From JAMQPK01 sp963782595 (GTDB lineage: Bacteria > Acidobacteriota > Vicinamibacteria > Vicinamibacterales > JAMQPK01): a stretch of 64,000 nt of DNA. Location: the NCBI GenBank assembly GCA_963782595.1, contig CAWAKJ010000002.1, forward strand, positions 1,240,001-1,304,000, given 5' to 3'. Positions 7,543 to 13,987 of this stretch are shown piece by piece. The notes beneath the pieces were generated by a model. That model was not told the DNA's origin. It did no database searches and worked only from the letters and a program-made list of their open reading frames with translations. The position numbers were made by a program, and so were the translations under genes. Position 1 is the stretch's first letter; every line of letters starts with the position of its first letter.

Positions 7543-8556
7543 TTAGAGCCACTTCGCACGCTTGAACTGGACATAGAGCAGCGAGCACAGACCGGTGATT
7601 CCGGCGAGCACCAGCGGATACCCGAGCCGCCATCGCAACTCCGGCATGTGGTCGAAGTTCATACCGTAGATGCCGGCGATGGCCGTCGGTACCGCAAAAA
7701 TCGCCGCCCAGGCGGCGAGACGTCGAGTGTCTTCGTTCTGCGACACAGAGACCAGCGAGAGGTGCGCTTCGAGTGCGGTCCCGAGGAGGTCGCGTACGCT
7801 GTCGATCATGTCGTTGATGCGGAGCGTGTGGTCGTAAACGTCGCGAAAATAGGGCCGCGACTGAGCTGGCACAATATCTTCGTCTTCGAACCGGATGAGC
7901 CGCGCCGACAACTCGATGACCGGCGACACGACCCGCTTCAGGGCGATGAGGTCGCGCTTCAGCTTGTAGATCTGTGTCGTCGTGCGCCGGCTGAAGGGCT
8001 GCGTGAAGACGCGATGTTCGAGTGTCTCCAGCTCTTCCTCGAGCGCATCGACGATCGGAAAATACTGATCGACGATGAAGTCCATCACCGCGTACAACAC
8101 AAACGCCGGACCCTGCTTCAGGAGATCCGGCGTCGACTCCGCCCGCGTCCGGACCGGCGTAAACGTCGTCGCGTAGCCATGGCGCACGGTGACGATGAAG
8201 TTGCGGCCGAGAAAGATGTGGACCTCGCCGTATCGTACGTCGCACGGCTTGCCGGGCTTCGGATCGTCGATCTGGGCTGTGCGCAGGACGACGAAAAGCG
8301 AGTTGTCGTAACGCTCCACCTTCGGGCGCTGATGAGCGGAGAGGGCATCTTCGATAGCGAGATCGTGCAGGCCGAACTCTTCCTGGATCTTGCGGAGCAG
8401 CGGCTCGTTCGGCTCGTAAAGGCCGATCCAGACGAAGGTGTTCGGCTGTACGATGGCTTCGCTGATATCGTCGAGTGCGAGATCTCCTACCCGCCGTCCA
8501 TCCGAATACGCGGCGCTGGCGATAACTGAGCCAGCCGGTCCAACGATGACGCTCAT
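7543..8556 (-). CDS. corA: CorA-family magnesium/cobalt transporter
   Basis: A 337-residue divalent-cation channel of the CorA/MIT superfamily. The cytoplasmic domain spans residues ~1-270 with a long helix (A-L-E-E-E-L-E-T-L-E-H-R-V). The two C-terminal transmembrane helices follow, the first ending in the diagnostic Y-G-M-N-F pore motif near residue 298. The usual C-terminal basic end (F-K-R-A-K-W-L) is present. CorA forms pentamers in the inner membrane and lets Mg2+ in down its gradient. ATG 8556 begins the conserved region. The Mg2+-sensing M-box seen upstream of some bacterial Mg transporters was not detected. Confidence 0.92.
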   Translation of the reverse strand: MSVIVGPAGSVIASAAYSDGRRVGDLALDDISEAIVQPNTFVWIGLYEPNEPLLRKIQEEFGLHDLAIEDALSAHQRPKVERYDNSLFVVLRTAQIDDPKPGKPCDVRYGEVHIFLGRNFIVTVRHGYATTFTPVRTRAESTPDLLKQGPAFVLYAVMDFIVDQYFPIVDALEEELETLEHRVFTQPFSRRTTTQIYKLKRDLIALKRVVSPVIELSARLIRFEDEDIVPAQSRPYFRDVYDHTLRINDMIDSVRDLLGTALEAHLSLVSVSQNEDTRRLAAWAAIFAVPTAIAGIYGMNFDHMPELRWRLGYPLVLAGITGLCSLLYVQFKRAKWL

Positions 8557-8580
8557 GGGGGCATTGTAACTGCGGGCACA

Positions 8581-8656
8581 CGTAGGGCGGGCCTCCGACC
8601 ACGTAGGGCGGGTCTTGCAGTTCAAGACCCGCCCTACTGCGTCCGCCCCGCCCTAC
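8581..8656. repeat. REP-like palindrome cluster (GTAGGGCGGGT family)
   Basis: A perfect 15-bp stem (8603-8617 with 8623-8637, 5-base loop) is flanked by partial copies of the same GTAGGGCGGG unit, in direct orientation at 8582 and inverted at 8644-8656. It fills the gap between divergent corA and the glutamine cyclotransferase gene. A related pair of GACCCGGCCTAC units lies at 25455-25484. Confidence 0.75.
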
Positions 8657-8684
8657 TAAACGCGAAAACGCGCTAGCATGCTGC

Positions 8685-9473
8685 ATGCCCAAGATCGTCC
8701 CCGTTGCACTCATGGCCCTTACCGCAAGCTTTGCGCTCGAGGCGCAGGCCCAGAAGAGCGTTCCACCGCAGGCCTCGAAAGCGCCGAGGTATGGCTATAC
8801 CGTCGTGCGCAGCCATCCTCACGATCCCAAAGCCTTTACTCAAGGCCTCGAATATTTCGACGGCTTCCTCTATGAGAGTACCGGCCTGAAAGGGCGCTCT
8901 TCAGTGCGGAAGGTGGAAATCGAAAGCGGCAAGGTGATTCAGGAAGAGAAGCTGCACCCGCAATATTTCGGCGAGGGCATGACCATCGCCCAGGGAAAGC
9001 TCTTTCAGGTGACCTGGCAGGACAGGCAGGGATTTATCTACGACGCCAAGACGCTGAAGTTCATCAGGAACTTCACTTACTTCGGCGAGGGCTGGGGCCT
9101 GACACACGATCCGGCCAACGTCATCATGAGCGACGGCACGAGTACGCTCCGATTCCTCGAGACGACGCGCTTTCAGGAGCGGCGGAAGCTGAAAGTGCTG
9201 GACGCGGGTGTGCCGATCGAGCGCCTGAACGAGCTCGAGATGGTGCGGGGCGAGATCTGGGCGAACGTCTGGCAGACCGACTACATCGTCCGCATTTCGC
9301 CCAAAGAGGGACGTGTGCTTGGCTGGATCGACCTGAAGGGGCTCCTGGGCGGGCCCAACGCGAAACGGAGTCCCGAAGCGGTGCTCAACGGCATTGCGTT
9401 CGACGCGCAGGCGAACCGGATCTTCGTGACGGGCAAGCTGTGGCCCCGAGTCTTCGAGATCGCCATAAAGTAG
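8685..9473 (+). CDS. Glutaminyl-peptide cyclotransferase (glutamine cyclotransferase family)
   Basis: A 262-residue secreted five-bladed beta-propeller protein of the plant/bacterial glutaminyl cyclase family. It turns N-terminal Gln of peptides into pyroglutamate. A signal peptide is visible (M-P-K-I-V-P-V-A-L-M-A-L-T-A-S-F-A, then A-Q-A-Q). Family motifs: H-D-P-K-A-F-T-Q-G-L near residue 48, Y-E-S-T-G, E-L-E near 185 and E-I-W-A-N-V-W-Q-T-D-Y-I-V-R-I near 193, and V-L-N-G-I-A-F-D near 236. A -10-like TAGCAT lies five bases before the ATG, suggesting a very short leader. It stands alone. Confidence 0.88.
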   Translation: MPKIVPVALMALTASFALEAQAQKSVPPQASKAPRYGYTVVRSHPHDPKAFTQGLEYFDGFLYESTGLKGRSSVRKVEIESGKVIQEEKLHPQYFGEGMTIAQGKLFQVTWQDRQGFIYDAKTLKFIRNFTYFGEGWGLTHDPANVIMSDGTSTLRFLETTRFQERRKLKVLDAGVPIERLNELEMVRGEIWANVWQTDYIVRISPKEGRVLGWIDLKGLLGGPNAKRSPEAVLNGIAFDAQANRIFVTGKLWPRVFEIAIK

Positions 9474-9474
9474 A

Positions 9475-9492
9475 GTCCGGCTTTAGCCGGAC
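9475..9492. repeat. Short palindrome GTCCGGCTTTAGCCGGAC
   Basis: A perfect 8-bp stem with a 2-base loop sits one base after the cyclotransferase stop and before the convergent DUF4252 gene. The same element with small changes recurs at 26944, 49878 and 62734. It could act as a 3' mRNA hairpin, but no T-run follows. Confidence 0.7.
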
Positions 9493-9527
9493 CAAGCGAC
9501 GGCGGGCAGCCGGACCAGACTGTCGGC

Positions 9528-10052
9528 CTATTTCCCCAATTTCGGAATCATCGGTCCGAGCGCCGCGAGCGATGCCAGATCGACGCGTCCCACGATATTG
9601 ACGACGGTCAGCTCGTTGGGCTCTGCCGCGATCACGACGAGGCCGCCATTCTCACCCCGCTCTTTCCACAGGTAGATTTCGGTCAGCTGGCGCTTTTCTC
9701 GAACGCCGACGATGCGCGCCCATCCCTCGCGCGCCACCTGTTTGCGAACGGCCTCGACATCGGCATCGGTGTAGGCGTCGGGCACGTCGAACTTGAAGCT
9801 CTTGACGTAAATGCCGCGAATGCCTTCGATGAGCTCCTGAAGCTTGGGATTATCGCCGCCACGGCCGGCAAGAAACCCGGCCGATTGCTTCAGCATGGTC
9901 GAGTCCACCGTGACGTCAACGGTTTCGGTGGCCTTCTCGGCAAGGCGATTCAGATGGTCGAGCTGAATCCTGGCGCCCTGCGCCGAACTGGCGGCGGGGA
10001 AGATCAGAAGCACGACCAGAAGACAGCCGCTAGTACTCAACCTGACGTTCAT
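9528..10052 (-). CDS. DUF4252-like secreted protein
   Basis: A 174-residue protein with a signal peptide (hydrophobic L-L-V-V-L-L-I-F-P-A-A-S-S-A, cleavage near residue 25). The body resembles DUF4252: an acidic beta-strand region I-Y-V-K-S-F-K-F-D, a helix V-E-A-V-R-K-Q-V, and L-T-E-I-Y-L-W-K-E-R followed by G-G-L-V-V-I-A-A-E-P-N-E-L-T-V-V-N-I-V-G. It is the last gene of a three-gene operon behind an ECF sigma factor and a membrane protein, overlapping the latter by 23 bases. Families of this type often occur beside ECF sigma factors; function is unknown. Confidence 0.7.
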   Translation of the reverse strand: MNVRLSTSGCLLVVLLIFPAASSAQGARIQLDHLNRLAEKATETVDVTVDSTMLKQSAGFLAGRGGDNPKLQELIEGIRGIYVKSFKFDVPDAYTDADVEAVRKQVAREGWARIVGVREKRQLTEIYLWKERGENGGLVVIAAEPNELTVVNIVGRVDLASLAALGPMIPKLGK

Positions 10053-10371
10053 GATGGGAGATCTCCTGGACTTTGACCTGGACCGCCGACACCTTCTCGC
10101 TTGCTATCTGGAGCGCCTGTACCACGTCGCGCGCCGCCTGTTCGGCCTGCACCTGTTGCTCCTGCCGTTCGTGCTGCTGGAGGTAGTAACCTCCCGCCAG
10201 GGCTAAGGTCAGCGACGCCGCCACCGGCAGGGCCAGCCGAGTCCATCTCGTCTGCGGGGACGGCGCTGGAACGGCTGCGTTCGACGCGATCCTGTCGAGC
10301 ACTCTCTGGTCGAACCCCGCTGGCGGGCTCGTTCGCCTCAACGCCTGCCGCAGCTCGTGTTCAAGATTCAT
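10030..10371 (-). CDS. Putative anti-sigma factor, single-pass membrane protein
   Basis: A 113-residue protein: a ~40-residue cytoplasmic N-terminus with helix E-H-E-L-R-Q-A-L-R-R, one transmembrane segment (L-A-L-P-V-A-A-S-L-T-L-A-L-A-G-G-Y-Y, ~46-64), and an outer Gln/Glu-rich coiled-coil-like tail. It overlaps the upstream sigma gene by 11 bases and the downstream DUF4252 gene by 23, so all three are co-translated. Position, size and topology fit an anti-sigma factor, but there is no cysteine at all, so it is not a zinc-binding (ZAS) type. The role is inferred from context. Confidence 0.65.
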   Translation of the reverse strand: MNLEHELRQALRRTSPPAGFDQRVLDRIASNAAVPAPSPQTRWTRLALPVAASLTLALAGGYYLQQHERQEQQVQAEQAARDVVQALQIASEKVSAVQVKVQEISHHERQVEY

Positions 10372-10933
10372 GGATGTGTCCTTGCTGGGCCAGCTTGCGC
10401 CGCAATGCTTCCAGCGAGCGCCTCAGGTGACTCTTTACCGTATTCAACGGCAAATCGACAATGGCGGCGATTTCGGCCAGTTCGAGATCTTCCTGGAACC
10501 GCAGGGTCACGACAATGCGTGGGTGCGGCGGCAGCTCAGCCACGAGCCTGCGCAGCAGGGCGTCGAGCATCGGGTCGGGCCAACGCGGCATGGCGCCCGG
10601 CTCTCGGAGGTCGTCCATCGGCACTTCGCGTCGATGTCGCGGGCTTCTGACCCAGTCGATGCACCGGTTGCTCGTGACCCGCCTGAGCCAGAACACGAGA
10701 TGGCGGGCCGACTCGATGCGCGCCAGATTCTGGTGCAGCGCCAGGAACACGTCCTGCGCCAGCTCCTCGGCCTGACTCCAACTCTGCAGGAAGTGATAGG
10801 CGAGGCCAAACACCATCGCCTGATGCTCGCGGACGATCGCGGCGAAGGCGCTCTCGCTGCCGGCACAGGCCTGTGCCAGGAGGTCGTCGCCCGAAGATTC
10901 GGGCACGTCTGCGGAGGCGGCCGCCGTGAGCAT
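10361..10933 (-). CDS. ECF-type RNA polymerase sigma factor
   Basis: A 190-residue sigma-70 family protein with region 2 (residues ~25-95: F-A-A-I-V-R-E-H-Q-A-M-V-F-G-L-A-Y, then A-E-E-L-A-Q-D-V-F-L-A-L-H-Q and F-W-L-R-R-V-T-S-N-R) and region 4 (residues ~125-180: P-P-H-P-R-I-V-V-T-L-R-F, then L-E-L-A-E-I-A-A-I-V-D-L-P-L-N-T-V-K-S-H-L-R-R). Regions 1.1 and 3 are absent, as in ECF sigmas. It should direct RNA polymerase to its own promoter and a small regulon, controlled by the overlapping membrane protein downstream. The target promoter could not be identified. Confidence 0.9.
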   Translation of the reverse strand: MLTAAASADVPESSGDDLLAQACAGSESAFAAIVREHQAMVFGLAYHFLQSWSQAEELAQDVFLALHQNLARIESARHLVFWLRRVTSNRCIDWVRSPRHRREVPMDDLREPGAMPRWPDPMLDALLRRLVAELPPHPRIVVTLRFQEDLELAEIAAIVDLPLNTVKSHLRRSLEALRRKLAQQGHIHES

Positions 10934-11030
10934 CTAACCCTAATACGTCGATTCGGCGAGGAAAGGTGCAAATAAGTTGGTCCGCCGTTTGCTTCACGCG
11001 GGTGCGAAGTTCAGCGATCTGCGGAAGTGT

Positions 11031-11357
11031 ATGGCAATTCAAGTCGTTATCCGGTGGGCCCCTGTCAGATCGACGCGTGTGCTCGGCCGGCTGTGGAACG
11101 TTTGCAGACAGTTTCCTTGCCAGATTCTTGGCCACAGCAACGAAATCAAAGTGGGCTCGAGGACGCTGGCGCTCAAATGCCAGCGCTGCGGGTGGACATC
11201 GCCCGGGTGGACGCTGGGGGATCAGCGGCCGTCAGCCTCTCCGAAACGCGATGCGGCCAACGTGTCCATCTTTGTGGCTCGGCGAACTGGAACAAAAGCG
11301 GCGATTCCAGCCTTGAACGTGACGGGGTCAGGCAGTGTCAGCCCGAAGGGCAGCTGA
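11031..11357 (+). CDS. Possible small zinc-ribbon protein or gene remnant
   Basis: The middle of this frame looks protein-like: L-W-N-V-C-R-Q-F-P-C-Q-I-L-G-H-S-N-E-I-K, then A-L-K-C-Q-R-C-G-W-T-S-P-G-W-T-L-G. The C-x2-C-G-W-x-S-P-G-W pattern resembles small bacterial proteins with a degenerate zinc ribbon. Both the N- and C-terminal parts look random, and a neighbouring frame continues plausibly after base ~11215, so it may be frameshifted. Start codon choice (ATG 11031 or GTG 11079) is uncertain. Confidence 0.35.
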   Translation: MAIQVVIRWAPVRSTRVLGRLWNVCRQFPCQILGHSNEIKVGSRTLALKCQRCGWTSPGWTLGDQRPSASPKRDAANVSIFVARRTGTKAAIPALNVTGSGSVSPKGS

Positions 11358-11393
11358 CCAACCCATCGTGCAACCCGACCCCGCGGGTTTGAC

Positions 11394-11921
11394 CTACCAG
11401 GGAGCGCTTCCGAGAGAAAGGCTGTCGATGACCTCGACCTGCGGATTGAAGGGGAGTGTCATCACGTGGAACGGGCAAGGCGCCTTGCCGGCAGGCTGGT
11501 CGATCAGAACCTCGCAGCGTACTTCGCGAAATCCAAGGCGTTGATAGTAGTCGACCATCCTGTCGACGCAGAAGAGCAGCGCGAAATCCACGGCCCAGCG
11601 ATCCCGGAGCACGTTGATCGCGTGCCGCACAACCATCGCTGCATAGCCTCGCCGCTGCGCCTCGGGAACCGTCACAACCCCACCGATGCCTCCGATAAGC
11701 ACCGCAGAGCCGTTGGCACGTGCGTGATGTCTCAACACCGCTGCATGGCTGACAGGCTCGTCTGCGCCCGCGTACAACAGAAAACGGACGAGACCCTCCT
11801 TGGTGCGGTACGTAATGTCGAGGCCCGCGGTCCCGAAGATGTTGTCGCCCCAGCCGTACAGCCGACGAGTTTCTTCTGCCGAGAGCTGCAATACCTCACG
11901 AATTTCCAAGGTGTGCAGCAT
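11394..11921 (-). CDS. GNAT-family N-acetyltransferase
   Basis: A 175-residue acyl-CoA N-acyltransferase. The acetyl-CoA site is visible as V-V-T-V-P-E-A-Q-R-R-G-Y-A-A-M-V-V-R-H-A near residue 90 (strand beta-4 plus the Q-R-R-G-Y-A phosphate loop), followed by F-A-L-L-F-C-V-D-R-M-V-D-Y-Y-Q-R-L-G-F, the usual Y-x-x-x-G-F end of GNAT folds. The substrate cannot be predicted. A -10-like TACGAT lies nine bases before the ATG. It is divergent from the GrpB gene. Confidence 0.85.
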   Translation of the reverse strand: MLHTLEIREVLQLSAEETRRLYGWGDNIFGTAGLDITYRTKEGLVRFLLYAGADEPVSHAAVLRHHARANGSAVLIGGIGGVVTVPEAQRRGYAAMVVRHAINVLRDRWAVDFALLFCVDRMVDYYQRLGFREVRCEVLIDQPAGKAPCPFHVMTLPFNPQVEVIDSLSLGSAPW

Positions 11922-11964
11922 AGGCAGAGGATCGTATCATCGTGAATGGTGTCTCTCGAAGTCG

Positions 11965-12501
11965 ATGATCGAAATCAGTGAATACAATCCGGATTGGCCG
12001 GAGCAGTTTGCTGAGTTGCGCGAACGGCTGTCGCGGTGTCTCGGCGACGTGGCGGTCGCTATCGAGCATGTCGGGGGCACTGCGGTGCCAGGATTGGCGG
12101 CAAAGCCTGTCATCGACATCGATGTGGTCATTCCTCTCCACGCGAAGGTCATCACCAGCATCGGACGGCTTTCCAGAATCGGCTACGTCCATCAGGGCAA
12201 TTTAGGAATCCAGGACAGAGATGCGTTCACGGCACCAACAGGCGGGCCTGCGCATCACCTCTACGTGTGCCGCCGAGGAAGTGCGGCTCTGCGCAACCAT
12301 CTCACTTTGCGCGATCATTTGCGTCAACATCCCGAGGATCTCGCGGCATACGCAACCTTAAAACGAACGCTCGCAGAGGGATGCGCAGATGTGGATCACT
12401 ACACTCGCGGGAAGACGGACTTCATTCTCTCAATTCTGGCGACGTACACGTTTTCGGCAGCGGAACTGGCAATGATTCGTCGCGCGAACGATGACGGTTA
12501 G
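11965..12501 (+). CDS. GrpB/UPF0157 family nucleotidyltransferase-fold protein
   Basis: A 178-residue protein of the GrpB (UPF0157) family, which has a nucleotidyltransferase-like fold. Key motifs: Y-N-P-D-W-P-E-Q-F near residue 7, I-E-H-V-G-G-T-A-V-P-G-L-A-A-K-P-V-I-D-I-D-V-V near 33 (G-S/G-T plus the D-x-D-type acidic pair) and H-L-Y-V-C near 98, then L-R-D-H-L-R. ATG 11965 starts exactly at the family N-terminus (M-I-E-I-S-E-Y-N-P-D-W). It overlaps the following HAD gene by 11 bases. Substrate unknown. Confidence 0.88.
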   Translation: MIEISEYNPDWPEQFAELRERLSRCLGDVAVAIEHVGGTAVPGLAAKPVIDIDVVIPLHAKVITSIGRLSRIGYVHQGNLGIQDRDAFTAPTGGPAHHLYVCRRGSAALRNHLTLRDHLRQHPEDLAAYATLKRTLAEGCADVDHYTRGKTDFILSILATYTFSAAELAMIRRANDDG

Positions 12502-13210
12502 AGCAGTCCTTTTCGATCTCGACGGCACCCTCTACGACCGTGATGAGCTGGTCCGGAAGGTCGCGATCAGGCAGTACGACGCCTTTCAGAATGAGCTCTC
12601 GCCGGTCTCAAAGGACGTCTTCATCAAGCGCCTGCTCGAGCTTGATGCCTACGGACACGGAGACAAACCGAAGCTCTACGCCACCTTAGTGGGGGAGTGG
12701 GGCCTCGCGCCAGAACTGACCTGCCGCCTTGTGGAGAGTTTCTGGTCTTTGTACGAGCAGGGGTGTGAACTGAGTGAGGATACCCGTCTTACCTTGCAGA
12801 CTCTGCGGAAGCGAGGCCTCAAACTCGGCGTCATCACGAATGGGCAGGTGGAATGGCAGCAGCGGAAGCTTGACACATTGGGGATCGCCGAGTGGTTTGA
12901 CGCGATCCTGATCTCTGAAGCAGAAGGCGTTCGAAAGCCCGATCCTGAAATATTTCGTCGAGCGCTGACGCGCTGCGACGTCGAAGCCTCCGAGGCGCTG
13001 TTCGTGGGTGACAATCCAGATGCTGATGTTGGCGGCGCAATGCAGGCGGGGCTGCGCGCCGTCTGGAGAGTGGTGCCGTATTGGTCCTGCGCACATGACG
13101 TTCCACGCATCAGCCAGCTCAGCGAAGTGCTCGCCATGTGCGAGAACACCAAGGCTCCGGTTAGCACTGTGATCTCCGCGATCGTCCGTCCTCGCGCTAT
13201 TCTGTTGTAG
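12491..13210 (+). CDS. HAD-superfamily hydrolase
   Basis: A 239-residue haloacid-dehalogenase-type phosphatase. Motif I is F-D-L-D-G-T-L-Y (nucleophile Asp9), motif II V-I-T-N-G near residue 115, motif III the Lys in G-V-R-K-P-D-P-E-I-F near 153, motif IV V-G-D-N-P-D-A-D-V-G-G-A near 174. The helical cap between motifs I and II makes it a C1-cap, phosphoglycolate-phosphatase/YjjG-like member. It is translationally coupled to the GrpB gene. Substrate not predictable; it is not close to KdsC, which lacks a large cap. Confidence 0.87.
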   Translation: MTVRAVLFDLDGTLYDRDELVRKVAIRQYDAFQNELSPVSKDVFIKRLLELDAYGHGDKPKLYATLVGEWGLAPELTCRLVESFWSLYEQGCELSEDTRLTLQTLRKRGLKLGVITNGQVEWQQRKLDTLGIAEWFDAILISEAEGVRKPDPEIFRRALTRCDVEASEALFVGDNPDADVGGAMQAGLRAVWRVVPYWSCAHDVPRISQLSEVLAMCENTKAPVSTVISAIVRPRAILL

Positions 13211-13255
13211 GAACATCGATACTGCACCCCCAGCTGCACCTATGGGAGACACGTC

Positions 13256-13960
13256 ATGAGCAGGATCATTCTGTTCGTCTGCTTCGGAGTTGTCGGCGCG
13301 AGCCCGGTGTTCGGGCAGTCCGCCGCAGAGCGCCAACTGGCAGCGGACATCCGCATCCTGGAGCTGCGGACGGAGCGTATTGAGAGTGCTGTCGGCGAAC
13401 TGGCTCAAGCTACCGAGGAGTTGAAGAAGCAGCTCTCCGAGCAGGCGAACGCAACTCGCAAGGTCGCTGCTGATCAAATAGTGAAACTCGACGAGGCTCT
13501 CAGCGCAGTACGTATGCTTCGTGAGCAACTCGCGGACACAAACCAACGATTGGCAACGGTACTGGAAAAATCAACAGTCCCGGCTGGCGCGACAAAACTG
13601 TTCGAGAATGCCAGAGCCGACCACATGGCCGGCAATTACTCGTTGGCGGTGCAGGGATTCACGGAGTACCTGAATACCTCACCTCAAGCCGGCAATGCAG
13701 CCAGCGCCGAGTACTACATTGGCGAAGCGTATCGTCTTGATCGCAAGCTCAATGAGGCACTCGCCGCGTATGACCGGCTCATCATGACGCACCCCACAGC
13801 CGAGCAGATCCCGAATGCGCGTGTTCGGCGTGCGGAAGTGCTCAATGAGCTTGGTCGTGTCAAGGAGGCCAGGGCAGAGTATGAGGTGGTCGTGAAAGAC
13901 TCGCCGAATACGGATGCAGCGACTATGGCCAGGCAACGATTGACCGCACTTGGACGGTGA
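13256..13960 (+). CDS. CpoB/YbgF-like periplasmic protein
   Basis: A 234-residue secreted protein with a signal peptide (cleavage after V-F-G-Q region, residue ~20), an N-terminal coiled coil (residues ~22-105, rich in E-L-R-T-E-R-I-E and E-E-L-K-K-Q-L), and three C-terminal TPR repeats (residues ~115-232: L-F-E-N-A-R-A-D-H-M-A-G-N-Y, A-E-Y-Y-I-G-E-A-Y, A-R-A-E-Y-E-V-V). This is the layout of CpoB, which links the Tol-Pal system with cell-wall synthesis. No tol or pal genes are nearby, so the role is by architecture only. GGAGA precedes the ATG. Confidence 0.75.
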   Translation: MSRIILFVCFGVVGASPVFGQSAAERQLAADIRILELRTERIESAVGELAQATEELKKQLSEQANATRKVAADQIVKLDEALSAVRMLREQLADTNQRLATVLEKSTVPAGATKLFENARADHMAGNYSLAVQGFTEYLNTSPQAGNAASAEYYIGEAYRLDRKLNEALAAYDRLIMTHPTAEQIPNARVRRAEVLNELGRVKEARAEYEVVVKDSPNTDAATMARQRLTALGR

Positions 13961-13987
13961 CGGACGGCCGTCGTAGAACGCTCAACC

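Noticed and set aside
7648..8529. Long open frame antisense to corA (293 codons)
   Set aside because: Shadow of a high-GC gene; corA on the other strand has all its family motifs. The same applies to the long antisense frames over pyrG, sdhA, lapB, kdsD, sucC and pilQ.
12491..13210. HAD hydrolase considered as the missing KdsC
   Set aside because: It has a large C1 cap and YjjG/phosphoglycolate-phosphatase-like motifs; KdsC is a capless tetramer of ~170-190 residues.
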